Of a stretch of 38,566 nt of DNA, positions 1 to 6,971 are shown piece after piece; the first letter of the stretch is position 1, and the number at the start of each line of letters is the position of its first letter. The stretch is from Candidatus Kaiserbacteria bacterium (GTDB lineage: Bacteria; Patescibacteriota; Minisyncoccia; Phycocordibacterales; UBA2100). The notes under the pieces are model-generated. The model saw only the letters and a program-made list of their open reading frames with translations. It had not been told where the DNA came from and ran no database searches. The stretch covers positions 1 to 38,566 of the forward strand of contig VGJQ01000009.1 of NCBI GenBank assembly GCA_016867375.1, read 5' to 3'. The position numbers and the translations under genes are program-made.

Positions 1-1467
1 GTTGGTCGTCTTGTCCTTGGCTTTGACGGTGAGGATGCCGTTGGCATCGATGTCGAAGGTGACCTCGACCTGCGGAAGCCCTCGTGGCGCAGGCGGAATG
101 CCGTCGAGATTGAAGCGGCCGAGGGATTTGTTGTCGCCTGCCATGGGTCGCTCGCCTTGTACGACATGGATCTCGACCGAAGGCTGATTGTCGGAGGCGG
201 TGCTAAATGTCTGCGAGCGAGAGGTCGGGATCGTGGTATTGCGCTCGATGATCGAGGTAGCCACGCCGCCCATGGTCTCGATGCCGAGTGAGAGTGGGAT
301 CACATCGAGGAGGAGCACGTCTTTGACATCGCCCCGGAGGATACCACCCTGGATAGCTGCACCAAGTGCCACCACTTCATCAGGATTGACCGACATGTTG
401 GGCTTCTTGCCGAAGAACGTCTCCACAGCCTTTTGGATCGCGGGCATACGAGTCTGGCCGCCGACGAGGATCACTTCATTGATATCGCCTACCTTGAAAG
501 GCGAGGCCTCCATCGCACGCTTGGTGATCGTCATTGCGCGATCCACGAATTCGCTCGTAAGCTCTTCGAGCTTGGCACGTGACATCTTGAGGAGGAGGTG
601 GCGCGGACCCGATGCGTCAGATGTAATAAATGGGATGTTGATCTCGGACTCCATCGCAGTCGAGAGCTCGATCTTGGCGCGCTCGGCGGCTTCATCGAGG
701 CGTTGACGCGCGAGTGGGTCTTGGCGGACGTCGATACCGCTCTCTTTCTTGAACTCATCAGCGATCCATCCGATGATCTTTTGGTCAATGTCTTTGCCGC
801 CTAGATGTGCGTCGCCGTCGGTGCTGCGGACTTCGATCACATCATCACCGACTTCAAGCACCGAAATGTCGAACGTGCCGCCGCCGAAGTCGAAGACGAC
901 GATTTTTTCGTTCTTCTTTTTGTTGAAACCATAGGCGAGCGCAGCGGCTGTCGGCTCGTTGATGATGCGCTTTACATCGAGTCCGGCGATCTTGCCTGCG
1001 TCTCGGGTGGCTTGGCGCTGACTGTCGTTGAAATACGCCGGCACGGTGATGACTGCTTCGGTGATGGTCTCTCCCAGGCGTGCTTCCGCGTCTTGCTTGA
1101 TCTTCTGCAAGATCATCGCCGAGATCTCTTCGGGGCGGTACCATTTGTCTTGCATCAAGACTTCGACACCGCCGTTTGCGGATTTGCGGACCTCAAAGGG
1201 GACGGTCGCACGGTCTTTCGTGACACCCTCTTCGTCGAATGAATGACCAATGAAGCGCTTGATCTGGTAGACGGTATTCTTGGGATTGGTCACCGCTTGG
1301 CGGCGTGCCAATACGCCGACGAGCTTCTCGCCCGCCTTGGAGGTGGCGACGATGGAGGGTGTCGTGCGCGCACCTTCGGCATTCTCTATAATGCTCGGCT
1401 CTCCGCCATGCACGTAGGCAAACGCCGAATTCGTGGTACCCAAATCGATTCCCAAAATTGTGCTCAT
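1..1467 (-). CDS. dnaK: Molecular chaperone DnaK (Hsp70), C-terminal part cut by window edge
   Basis: ATP-dependent Hsp70 chaperone that works with GrpE and DnaJ in the cytoplasm. Translating the complement from the ATG at 1467 gives [19 protein letters not shown], the Hsp70 N-terminal phosphate-binding signature. It is followed by the Hsp70 signatures [14 protein letters not shown] and [11 protein letters not shown], the linker region [19 protein letters not shown], and the start of the substrate-binding beta domain. The 489 codons visible cover the whole ATPase domain and about half of the peptide-binding domain; the lid and tail lie outside the window. The long plus-strand frames over this region are shadows. 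No Shine-Dalgarno is obvious, since GTAACTAAT directly precedes the ATG. There is no CIRCE element upstream. grpE is nearby but separated by three other genes, so this is not a classical grpE-dnaK operon. Confidence 0.97.
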   Translation of the reverse strand, partial: MSTILGIDLGTTNSAFAYVHGGEPSIIENAEGARTTPSIVATSKAGEKLVGVLARRQAVTNPKNTVYQIKRFIGHSFDEEGVTKDRATVPFEVRKSANGGVEVLMQDKWYRPEEISAMILQKIKQDAEARLGETITEAVITVPAYFNDSQRQATRDAGKIAGLDVKRIINEPTAAALAYGFNKKKNEKIVVFDFGGGTFDISVLEVGDDVIEVRSTDGDAHLGGKDIDQKIIGWIADEFKKESGIDVRQDPLARQRLDEAAERAKIELSTAMESEINIPFITSDASGPRHLLLKMSRAKLEELTSEFVDRAMTITKRAMEASPFKVGDINEVILVGGQTRMPAIQKAVETFFGKKPNMSVNPDEVVALGAAIQGGILRGDVKDVLLLDVIPLSLGIETMGGVATSIIERNTTIPTSRSQTFSTASDNQPSVEIHVVQGERPMAGDNKSLGRFNLDGIPPAPRGLPQVEVTFDIDANGILTVKAKDKTTN

Positions 1468-1648
1468 ATTAGTTACAAAATGCTATGAATAAATAATTGC
1501 TACTGTATCAATACGAATACTCATGCACCTCCCCGCTCCGCTTTACCTCGCTCTCCACTCGCATCCGCTCACTCTGTACTCTCATCCCCCGCTCTCGTCC
1601 CGCTCCCCATCTTTCCCCATCTTTCCCCATCCCCTTCTCTCTTTCATT

Positions 1649-1684
1649 GGCTGACAATTTTCCCAATTGGGATTTTTGTCAGCC
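1649..1684. repeat. CCCAATTGGGA-centred palindrome, copy 1
   Basis: A 36-bp inverted repeat with arms beginning GGCTGACA and a centre TCCCAATTGGGA. It matches the palindromes at 3201 and 22053, but its left arm carries AATTTT where a perfect arm would have AAAAAT. It lies between dnaK and the PaaX/Cas2-like gene, both on the minus strand. The remaining 1468-1648 stretch holds no gene. It has a C/T-rich tract with three tandem copies of a TTTCCCCATC-type unit near 1603-1631 and a weak possible dnaK promoter. Confidence 0.8.
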
Positions 1685-1708
1685 TTATAGAGACATTATA
1701 TGCGGCGT

Positions 1709-2293
1709 TTAAAGCAAGTCAAATTCTTGCACAAACCGACGCATGTCATGGATTTCTGTTGCGACGATGTATCGTATGTATTCATCCACACCATACCATT
1801 TGGCGATCGTAAGGACCTCTTGGTGACACTCATGCGGATAAATAAAGACGGATCGCTGGTACAATTTGAATCCCAGGTCTTCAAGCTTGAGCCGGAATGA
1901 TTTTCTGGCCTGTTCGTGTTTGCTCGGGAGATCAAACATCACGATCCGCCACTTGCGATCCCAGCGGTACGGTGCTTTGATCGCAAGCTCCCAGATGGTG
2001 TCTTCGTTGAGTTTGGTCTCTCCGGCTGATGTCAGGTAGACATACTGATCATGCCCGCGCTCCTCGATGCGTATTCGGTTTTTTTGCTCCAAGTACCTGA
2101 TCGTGCTCCAGATGCGCTTGCGTTCGCGCACTCCTTTTGGATTCAGGTAATCAATGAGTTGGAGCGTATTGGGGGCGGCTACGGCCATGCCGCCGACCAC
2201 GACACCCGCCGCGACGAGCTTGAGGATGTCCCGTGTCAACTCGCCTCTGCGGTATTCAGCGGCGGTTTTGATACCCTTGAATTTCGTTGCCAT
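1709..2293 (-). CDS. Membrane-anchored PaaX/Cas2-like transcriptional regulator
   Basis: 194 residues from the ATG at 2293; a GTG two codons upstream is possible. There is a hydrophobic helix at about residues 22-41. A winged-helix-like region follows at about 54-95 (KRIWSTIRYLEQKNRI, then RGHDQYVYLTSAG). A Cas2/PaaX C-terminal-like ferredoxin fold spans about 112-180 (WRIVMFDLP, then LGFKLYQRSVFIYP). Related stand-alone genes in CPR genomes are often labelled Cas2 or PaaX. No CRISPR array or Cas1 is present here, so a regulatory role is more likely than spacer acquisition. It is transcribed divergently from the membrane protein at 2477. Its probable promoter contains a TCCCAATTGGGA palindrome between -35 and -10, which suggests autoregulation. 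Family assignment is confident; function is inferred. Confidence 0.8.
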   Translation of the reverse strand: MATKFKGIKTAAEYRRGELTRDILKLVAAGVVVGGMAVAAPNTLQLIDYLNPKGVRERKRIWSTIRYLEQKNRIRIEERGHDQYVYLTSAGETKLNEDTIWELAIKAPYRWDRKWRIVMFDLPSKHEQARKSFRLKLEDLGFKLYQRSVFIYPHECHQEVLTIAKWYGVDEYIRYIVATEIHDMRRFVQEFDLL

Positions 2294-2324
2294 ACCCACA
2301 CCCTATCAGTTTCCATATGTCGTG

Positions 2325-2352
2325 TAAATATCCCAATTGGGAAAATTGTCAG
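2325..2352 (-). promoter_or_regulatory. Promoter of the PaaX/Cas2-like gene with embedded operator-like palindrome
   Basis: On the minus strand CTGACA (2352-2347) and TATTTA (2330-2325) are 16 bp apart. The spacer contains the palindrome TCCCAATTGGGA (2331-2342), the same core as the large palindromes at 1649, 3201 and 22053. Only the right arm (ending GTCAGAC) is preserved here. A palindrome inside a core promoter is a typical repressor site; that the neighbouring regulator binds it is inference. Confidence 0.5.
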
Positions 2353-2360
2353 ACAGGGAC

Positions 2361-2390
2361 TTGACATATAGGGATAAGGTGTGATAAACT
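2361..2390 (+). promoter_or_regulatory. Sigma-70-type promoter for the 2477 gene
   Basis: TTGACA at 2361-2366 and TAAACT at 2385-2390 with an 18-bp spacer. It lies about 25 bp downstream of the TCCCAATTGGGA palindrome and reads towards the membrane protein gene. Confidence 0.55.
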
Positions 2391-2476
2391 ATATCTAGTC
2401 AAAATGGTTGAGACCATTGGCTAAAACCGCGCGGGCTCGGAGAGATTTTCGAGGCTGTGCTTGGAGGAGAAAGACG

Positions 2477-3064
2477 ATGAATACAGAACTATTGCTCCCC
2501 GGGATGTTCATGCTGTCGTTGGCGTTCCTGTTGACGGTGGCATGGACTTTATATCAACGGACCGGGACATCCTGGATCAATGGCCGGCTTCAAGAAGGCA
2601 TGGGTTATCGACTCAGCGAGGTTATGATCGGAGCCATACTTGGACTCGGAGCTCTCGTGGTCTACAGCCTGCTCTCGGGCCTGCTCGACCGTGCTCTGCT
2701 CGAGACTCAGCCAGACGACTGGTTCGCTCAGTATGTGCGGTCCCCTGATTACTACATGGATCGTGCCGTATACTGGCTTTCCTGGGTCTTGCTTGCGGTG
2801 CTCGGGCTGTGGTTCCTCTCCATCGCCTCGTTGTCGCTCCAAGAGCCGAGGACTGAAGCCAATCACAACTTCTTCAGGAATGGGCTGTTTGCAGCGGCCA
2901 TGATCCTGGCGGTCCTAGGCACCATCACCGGGTATGCGTTGATTGCATGGGCAACGCCCGAAGTCGCTCGTTGGGCGGTGGGGGCGATCAACATCAATGT
3001 GATCATTCTATTCACCTGGTGTGCGCTCTTTATCATCGCTGGGCCGGTGAAAGAATCGGTCTAG
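2477..3064 (+). CDS. Small four-helix membrane protein, unknown function
   Basis: 195 residues from the ATG at 2477, chosen because GGAGGAGAAAGACG immediately precedes it (strong Shine-Dalgarno). Upstream in-frame starts would give a charged, non-conserved extension. About four hydrophobic segments are visible: residues 6-24, 49-70, about 100-120 and 137-160, with a further C-terminal one near 168-190. The long loop after segment 2 contains DDWFAQYVRSPDYYMD. I do not recognise a family. It has its own promoter (2361) and a strong terminator (3077), so it is a single-gene unit. It stands opposite the PaaX/Cas2-like regulator and shares the palindrome-bearing intergenic region with it, so the regulator may control it. 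Confidence 0.75.
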   Translation: MNTELLLPGMFMLSLAFLLTVAWTLYQRTGTSWINGRLQEGMGYRLSEVMIGAILGLGALVVYSLLSGLLDRALLETQPDDWFAQYVRSPDYYMDRAVYWLSWVLLAVLGLWFLSIASLSLQEPRTEANHNFFRNGLFAAAMILAVLGTITGYALIAWATPEVARWAVGAININVIILFTWCALFIIAGPVKESV

Positions 3065-3076
3065 CGATACAGACAT

Positions 3077-3120
3077 GATCGGCGTTGGGGATGAATCCCC
3101 GACGCCGATTCTCTTTTTTT
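3077..3120 (+). terminator. Rho-independent terminator
   Basis: The stem ATCGGCGTTGGGG pairs with CCCCGACGCCGAT (one G-U) around a short loop and is followed by CTCTTTTTTT. It ends the 2477 transcript. Confidence 0.9.
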
Positions 3121-3139
3121 GGTCCCGTTCATAAATAAA

Positions 3140-3171
3140 GCCCACACATAACGTATACGTTATGTGTGGGC
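3140..3171. repeat. 32-bp perfect palindrome between convergent genes
   Basis: GCCCACACATAACGTA followed directly by its exact reverse complement. It is flanked on the left by GGTCCCGTTCATAAATAA (3121-3138), a box that recurs near 13345-13427 and, inverted, near 23678. It has no T-tract. The stretch 3065-3329 contains no gene: it holds a terminator, this palindrome, the 3201 palindrome and about 90 bp with nothing else recognised. Confidence 0.85.
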
Positions 3172-3200
3172 GAGCCCTTAGCGTTTCGCTTGGACACGAT

Positions 3201-3236
3201 GGCTGACAAAAATCCCAATTGGGATTTTTGTCAGCC
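3201..3236. repeat. CCCAATTGGGA-centred palindrome, copy 2 (perfect, 36 bp)
   Basis: GGCTGACAAAAATCCC, AATT, then the exact reverse complement of the first arm. Same family as 1649-1684 and 22053-22094. It lies between the convergent 2477 gene and grpE. Confidence 0.9.
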
Positions 3237-3329
3237 GCTGCTTTTTTGGATGTGCTGTTTTGATGTCCTGTACTGCGCTGTGTTGTACGTGGTGCGGATG
3301 TCGGGTGGGCCCGGATCAGGAGGAAGCGA

Positions 3330-3905
3330 TTATTTTTTTACGATCACTTGGGCAGGGCGGAGGATTTTTGCTTGCCCTGAGGTATTGGAAGGGGTCTCTG
3401 ACTTGTAACCGAAACGCAGGATGCGGATGATTTCGCCGGATGCTCCGGGTGTGTCTTCCATCTCCTGGACGATTTCATGCAGATTGTGATCGGACATCTC
3501 GCCTACTTTGCCGTAGCGGGTGACGCCATTGCGACTGAGCACATCGAGCAGCTGATTGCGTACCTGGTCCATGCCCGAGCGCCAGGACTGATCGACAGCG
3601 GCCCATGCTTCTCCCGTGGCAGCCATGTCGAAGCTGTCGAGGACGGGGATGATATCCTCCATGAGCGATTCTTTCGCGCGCGCACTCGCACGATCGGCAG
3701 AGGCGAATGCCTCTTTGCGGATATTGACACTTTCGGCCTTAGAGCGCTGCCAGCCGTCGAGGTATTCATCGCGCTTGGCTTGCGCCTCTTTGAGCTCTCC
3801 GCGCAGCTTTTTGATCTTGGCCTGTGCGGCGGCCATATCCCCCATCTCTTCCTCGGGTTCAAAGTTGATTTCCTCCGACATGTCGCGATCATTTTCGTGC
3901 ATCAT
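3330..3905 (-). CDS. grpE: Nucleotide exchange factor GrpE
   Basis: 191 residues. GrpE releases ADP from DnaK. The N-terminal half is an acidic, strongly helical coiled coil (about residues 15-75, AQAKIKKLRGELKEAQAKRD). The typical GrpE core follows: DGWQRSKAESVNIRKEA, DIIPVLDSFDMA, then the C-terminal beta part with GVTRYGKVGEMSDHNLHEIV, ILRFGYKSE and LRPAQVIVKK. ATGs occur at 3905, 3902 and 3881; the last gives the common MSEE start and may be the true one. There is no Shine-Dalgarno. A divergent promoter pair is shared with the membrane protein gene at 3999. Confidence 0.95.
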   Translation of the reverse strand: MMHENDRDMSEEINFEPEEEMGDMAAAQAKIKKLRGELKEAQAKRDEYLDGWQRSKAESVNIRKEAFASADRASARAKESLMEDIIPVLDSFDMAATGEAWAAVDQSWRSGMDQVRNQLLDVLSRNGVTRYGKVGEMSDHNLHEIVQEMEDTPGASGEIIRILRFGYKSETPSNTSGQAKILRPAQVIVKK

Positions 3906-3918
3906 GGTAAAAGTCTAT

Positions 3919-3969
3919 CAAATAGGCGGTTTTTCTAGAAGTTGACAATATGTATAGATTTGATATAAT
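3919..3969. promoter_or_regulatory. Overlapping divergent promoters for grpE (minus) and the 3999 gene (plus)
   Basis: Plus strand: TTGACA at 3942-3947, 16 bp, consensus TATAAT at 3964-3969. Minus strand: TTGTCA at 3948-3943, 18 bp, TATTTG at 3924-3919. The two -35 hexamers overlap in the shared sequence TTGACAA, so the promoters should compete for polymerase. The plus promoter is near-consensus; the grpE one is weaker. Confidence 0.6.
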
Positions 3970-3998
3970 TTAACTAGGCTTGAACTGGAGGAACGTAG

Positions 3999-4343
3999 AT
4001 GTTCGACTACCTCGACAAAGAAGACAAGCAATTCGCAGTCAAGACTGCGAAGATCGTTGGCGTTTTTGCGGTCGTCTGTGTGGGCATCTTTTATCTCACA
4101 AAGGCGGCCATCGTCTACACCTGGATGGATCCTCGGACCGCTGTTTGCCTGGCTATTGGCTTCGGGACGATGATTTGTTTTGGCCTGGTCCTGTGGATAA
4201 CTCATGTTGTCGGTAACAGGGCTGCCGATGTAGCGTCGGAAAGCGGATATCCAAGGCTTTTCGTGCTGATCGCACGGAACCTTATGTGGATCGTAGTCAT
4301 CGGCACGGCGTGGTCGATCCTCAAATTCTACCACTTCGTCTGA
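3999..4343 (+). CDS. Small membrane protein, unknown function (first of two-gene operon)
   Basis: 114 residues. The start at 3999 is set by GGAGGAACGTAG just upstream. There are three hydrophobic segments (about residues 18-33, 45-70 and 88-108) and a soluble N-terminus MFDYLDKEDKQF. No family recognised. It is preceded by a near-consensus promoter and followed after 18 bp by a second membrane protein gene with its own strong Shine-Dalgarno, so the two are probably co-transcribed up to the terminator at 4812. The gene starts opposite grpE. Confidence 0.7.
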   Translation: MFDYLDKEDKQFAVKTAKIVGVFAVVCVGIFYLTKAAIVYTWMDPRTAVCLAIGFGTMICFGLVLWITHVVGNRAADVASESGYPRLFVLIARNLMWIVVIGTAWSILKFYHFV

Positions 4344-4361
4344 TCCTGAAGGAGGAAAGGT

Positions 4362-4796
4362 ATGCGCAATCTGCGTACTGTGCCGGGCTTCGAGGCTGGT
4401 AGAGACCTCGTGATCGGTCTTGTCGTGTTTCTCGGCGTGATTCTCCTTGGAGAGCTCGTCGTCGCGAAAATATGGCATATCACCGGCTGGCATGCCGCGA
4501 CAATGCGATGGGTAGGTATGTCGGGCGCTGCAGTTTTCCTCGGTCTGGGGGGAATCTCATTCCTCTCAGGCTATCGCAAAACGGCGGTGCTCCTGTGCCT
4601 CATGGAATCCATTTCGGCCGCACTGTGGCTCCGAGCGGTCGGACCTCTCGACATCCTGGAGGTCCTGCTTAATGGAGGCTTCACCTACTGGGCCTATGAA
4701 GCCTTGGGTGCCATCGTGTTCACGTCGCTCGGTTTGATCGGTTTGCTCGTTAGCCTTCGTCCGATCCACGAGCGCTATATCAAGCGTTTCGGCTGA
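4362..4796 (+). CDS. Small membrane protein, unknown function (second of two-gene operon)
   Basis: 144 residues. The start follows GAAGGAGGAAAGGT, a very strong Shine-Dalgarno. About four hydrophobic segments lie near residues 17-37, 48-66, 72-92 and 112-132, ending in a basic tail (RPIHERYIKRFG). No family recognised. Its size, topology and translation signals resemble those of the preceding gene, and a tetraloop terminator closes the operon. Confidence 0.7.
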   Translation: MRNLRTVPGFEAGRDLVIGLVVFLGVILLGELVVAKIWHITGWHAATMRWVGMSGAAVFLGLGGISFLSGYRKTAVLLCLMESISAALWLRAVGPLDILEVLLNGGFTYWAYEALGAIVFTSLGLIGLLVSLRPIHERYIKRFG

Positions 4797-4811
4797 TCTT
4801 GGACGATCTGG

Positions 4812-4848
4812 TCGCCCTGGGTACTTCGGTATCCGGGGCGATTTTTTT
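4812..4848 (+). terminator. Rho-independent terminator with TTCG tetraloop
   Basis: CGCCCTGGGTAC, TTCG, GTATCCGGGGCG (G-U pairs allowed), followed by ATTTTTTT. It ends the 3999-4796 operon; the next promoter begins immediately after the T-tract. Confidence 0.9.
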
Positions 4849-4849
4849 G

Positions 4850-4878
4850 TTGACAAAAGTGATAGTATGGGCTATTTT
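4850..4878 (+). promoter_or_regulatory. Sigma-70-type promoter for the 4916 gene
   Basis: TTGACA at 4850-4855, 17-bp spacer, TATTTT at 4873-4878, about 38 bp before the start codon. Confidence 0.65.
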
Positions 4879-4915
4879 TGTGGGCAGATTCAACACATAA
4901 TAGAAGGCAGAGGAA

Positions 4916-5434
4916 ATGGACGCGACAGATCTAGAGACTTGGGGCATCTTTCGCAAGAATCTCCAGGAACACGTCGATAAATTGTGGGAGCAGAAGGGTG
5001 GCGAGAAAATCACCATCACTGCACCTATGACTTTCGTCTACATCCAGACGGGCTTCAAAGACGGGCCGGTTCATAGCGATCCGCGCACCGAGGAAGAGGT
5101 GCATAAGGGCGTCATGAAAGACATGGTCCGTAAGCTGGAGGACAACGTATACGGACCCATTGAGGCCGTGCGACCCGAACCCCATCCATTCCTCGATAAG
5201 CTCGCTATCGTGGTCGATAAGACCCTCTCGATATTTGCGGCCAAATCTGCAGGCAATGGCGCGTGGACCAAAGAAGGCATCCTAGACTCTTTCGCGGGCT
5301 GGACTACGGCAGATACCAATGCCGCTCTGAGCACGCTCCAGGAGTGGAACATTGTGCGTCGTCTGTCTGACGGGAGATGGGTACGGGACTATGAGGTCAT
5401 GTCGCCCGAAGATCGCCCAGACAGGAAGATGTGA
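4916..5434 (+). CDS. Soluble hypothetical protein with possible C-terminal winged helix
   Basis: 172 residues. The start at 4916 is preceded by AGAGGAA (Shine-Dalgarno). No signal peptide or membrane segment. The C-terminal third (about residues 118-160: WTKEGILDSFAGWTTADTNA, then LQEWNIVRRLSDGRWVRDYE) reads like a small winged helix, with two helices and a basic wing ending in a tryptophan. The N-terminal part is of unknown type. It is a single-gene unit with its own promoter and terminator. It shares the strong Shine-Dalgarno style of the three membrane genes before it. Function unknown. Confidence 0.7.
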   Translation: MDATDLETWGIFRKNLQEHVDKLWEQKGGEKITITAPMTFVYIQTGFKDGPVHSDPRTEEEVHKGVMKDMVRKLEDNVYGPIEAVRPEPHPFLDKLAIVVDKTLSIFAAKSAGNGAWTKEGILDSFAGWTTADTNAALSTLQEWNIVRRLSDGRWVRDYEVMSPEDRPDRKM

Positions 5435-5450
5435 TCGCTCTTTTACACTA

Positions 5451-5485
5451 AAAATCGCCTCGGCATGGACCGAGGCGATTTTTTT
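5451..5485. terminator. Bidirectional rho-independent terminator
   Basis: AATCGCCTCGG, loop CATGG, ACCGAGGCGATT, with AAAA on the left and TTTTTTT on the right. It can therefore end both the plus-strand 4916 gene and the minus-strand r-protein operon after rpsI. Confidence 0.88.
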
Positions 5486-5497
5486 GTGGACGAGCCA

Positions 5498-5896
5498 TTA
5501 GCGCTTCGACCATTGCGGTGAGCGGCGGGCGCCTTTGAGGCCAAATTTCTTGCGCTCCTTGCCGCGCTGGTCGCGTGTGAGAAAGCCGCGGACTTTGAGG
5601 TCCTTGCGCTGCTCAGGCACGATCTCCGTGATGGCGCGGGCGACGCCGAGGCGGATTGATTCGGCCTGCGCCTTGTGTCCCCCACCAGAGACCTTTGCCG
5701 TGACGGCATAATGAGCGCCGACGACCTGCATCGAAGCGAAAGCCGTCTGGACCATCGACGGAAGCGGGAAATATTCCTCCGCGGTCCTACCATTCACTGT
5801 CATCGAGGCATTCTTAGCAGGAGTGATGCGGACGCGCGCGGATGCGGTCTTGCGGCGACCGACGGCTTCTGTGTATGTGTGAGCTTTTGTTGCCAT
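5498..5896 (-). CDS. rpsI: 30S ribosomal protein S9
   Basis: 132 residues, full length. Family features include EAVGRRKTASARV near the N-terminus, VSGGGHKAQAESIRLGVARA in the middle, the DLKVRGFLTRDQR segment, and the invariant C-terminal tail ending QWSKR that reaches the P-site tRNA. It is the last gene of the minus-strand operon and follows rplM, the usual pairing. A terminator lies just downstream. The leader immediately before the ATG (ACTATCCCT) comes from the repeated spacer element; there is no Shine-Dalgarno. Confidence 0.98.
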   Translation of the reverse strand: MATKAHTYTEAVGRRKTASARVRITPAKNASMTVNGRTAEEYFPLPSMVQTAFASMQVVGAHYAVTAKVSGGGHKAQAESIRLGVARAITEIVPEQRKDLKVRGFLTRDQRGKERKKFGLKGARRSPQWSKR

Positions 5897-6009
5897 AGGG
5901 ATAGTATATAGCCACTAGTGACTAGTGATTAGTGAAGAGGATACATCGAATTGATTCATATGGTTGGTTTGAGTGCAGTACATCATGATGTTCTTGAATT
6001 TCCTAGTGG
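5897..6009. repeat. r-protein spacer element, copy between rplM and rpsI
   Basis: The left end carries GCCACTAGTGACTAGTGATTAG, i.e. TAG-started heptads, next to the rpsI start. The middle has TTTGAGTGCAGTACATCAT. The right end has TTCCTAGTGGCTAATCACTA next to the rplM stop. It is the most diverged of the first group of copies. Confidence 0.75.
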
Positions 6010-6372
6010 CTAATCACTAATTATTAAATTTTTCATACGAGCGGTGCGCATAGTGTTGTTGGGCAGCATGCGCTGCACGGCGCGGCGGACTGCCTCACCA
6101 TGACCCTTGCGCTCATTGAGCTTGCTCAAAGTCTCCTTCTTGAAGCCTCCCGGGTAGCCGGAATAGCGCGTGTAGGTCTTTTGCAAGGCCTTGCGCTCGC
6201 GAAGGGTGAGCTTGGCGGCATTTATGACAGTGACGCGGACATTGGAGCGGATATTGGGCGTGTAGCTGGCCGTCGTCTTGCCCATAAGCATCTTGGCGGC
6301 CTCTGAGGCGACGCGGCCGATCGCTTTGCCCGAGGCGTCGATCGTGTATTCAGTTTTTACGTGAGTGGTCAT
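6010..6372 (-). CDS. rplM: 50S ribosomal protein L13
   Basis: 120 residues, slightly shorter than the roughly 140 of E. coli L13. Typical segments are IDASGKAIGRVASEAAKMLMGK, VRVTVINAAKLTLRERK, KTYTRYSGYPGG and RAVQRMLPNNTMRT. It binds 23S rRNA early in 50S assembly. Its position before rpsI is the conserved arrangement. A CCTT-type sequence from the repeated spacer precedes the ATG, with no Shine-Dalgarno. Confidence 0.97.
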   Translation of the reverse strand: MTTHVKTEYTIDASGKAIGRVASEAAKMLMGKTTASYTPNIRSNVRVTVINAAKLTLRERKALQKTYTRYSGYPGGFKKETLSKLNERKGHGEAVRRAVQRMLPNNTMRTARMKNLIISD

Positions 6373-6503
6373 AAGGATAGTGATTAGCCACTAGCGACTA
6401 GTGATTAGGGTTAAGAATGCATTGGTGGAATGTATTTTCATGTTGGTGCAGTAAAGCATAATTTCTCTGAATTTCCTAGTGGCTATTCCCCAGTGGCTAG
6501 GCC
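6373..6503. repeat. r-protein spacer element, copy between rplQ and rplM
   Basis: TAGTGATTAGCCACTAGCGA at the left, GGTGCAGTAAAGCATAATTT in the middle, and CCTAGTGGCTATTCCC plus AGTGGCTAGGCCC at the right, abutting the rplQ stop. It fills the whole intergenic space. Confidence 0.85.
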
Positions 6504-6860
6504 CTATTTTATGAATTCGATACGTGCCGATTCGGTGGCTTGTTTGCCGATTTGACCCATGCGGACGATGCGGGTGTAGCCTCCGTGACGAGCAGCATAC
6601 CGCGGCGCAAGCGTCTCGTGAAGCTTTTTCACGGCGTCCGGTGCACCACCAAGGCGGCTCGAAATGGTGCGCTGCGATGCGACGGTATTCTTTTTGGCCT
6701 GCGTGACCAATCGCTCGACAAACGGTCGCAGCTCCTTGGCCTTGGCGACCGTGGTGACGATCCCCTCCTCAAGGACGAGTGAGCGGGCGAGGCTTCGCAT
6801 GAGTCCGGTGCGGACGTGTTTGACGCGGCCAAATGTTCGTTTGCGGTGATGGTGACGCAT
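6504..6860 (-). CDS. rplQ: 50S ribosomal protein L17
   Basis: 118 residues, full length for L17. It starts MRHHHRKRTFGRVKHVRTGL, the family signature, with SLARSLVLEEGIVTTVAKAKELRPFVERLVTQAK and a C-terminal GGYTRIVRMGQIGKQATESARIEFIK. It follows rpoA, the usual alpha-operon order, and continues into rplM-rpsI. Confidence 0.98.
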   Translation of the reverse strand: MRHHHRKRTFGRVKHVRTGLMRSLARSLVLEEGIVTTVAKAKELRPFVERLVTQAKKNTVASQRTISSRLGGAPDAVKKLHETLAPRYAARHGGYTRIVRMGQIGKQATESARIEFIK

Positions 6861-6971
6861 AAAATTCAGTTGACAGTTGATAGTTGACAGTTGACAGAAA
6901 AACCGCGAACGACGTTGGTCGTCACTGTAAACTGTAAACTGTAAACTATAAACTTATTCATAGGTTATAAG
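6861..6971. repeat. Heptad-arm inverted repeat between rpoA and rplQ
   Basis: Left arm: tandem heptads CAGTTGA, CAGTTGA, TAGTTGA, CAGTTGA. Right arm after about 30 bp: ACTGTAA repeated three times, then ACTATAA. The arms are imperfect reverse complements of each other. The plan is the same as the other r-protein spacers (short TAG/CAG heptads as arms around a middle) but the heptad is different. It resembles the sequence beside the IVP gene at 38041. Confidence 0.75.

Noticed and set aside
188-1488. Several long plus-strand frames over 188-1488
   Set aside because: They are antisense shadows of dnaK, whose minus-strand translation is clearly Hsp70.
1468-1648. CIRCE or sigma-32 promoter upstream of dnaK or grpE
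   Set aside because: No TTAGCACTC/GAGTGCTAA inverted repeat and no CTTGAAA/CCCCAT pair at the right spacing. A CCTATTT upstream of grpE has a poorly spaced -35 partner.
1709-2293. Cas2 as evidence of a CRISPR-Cas locus
   Set aside because: No Cas1, no array and no other cas gene nearby; the extra membrane helix and winged helix fit a PaaX-like regulator better.
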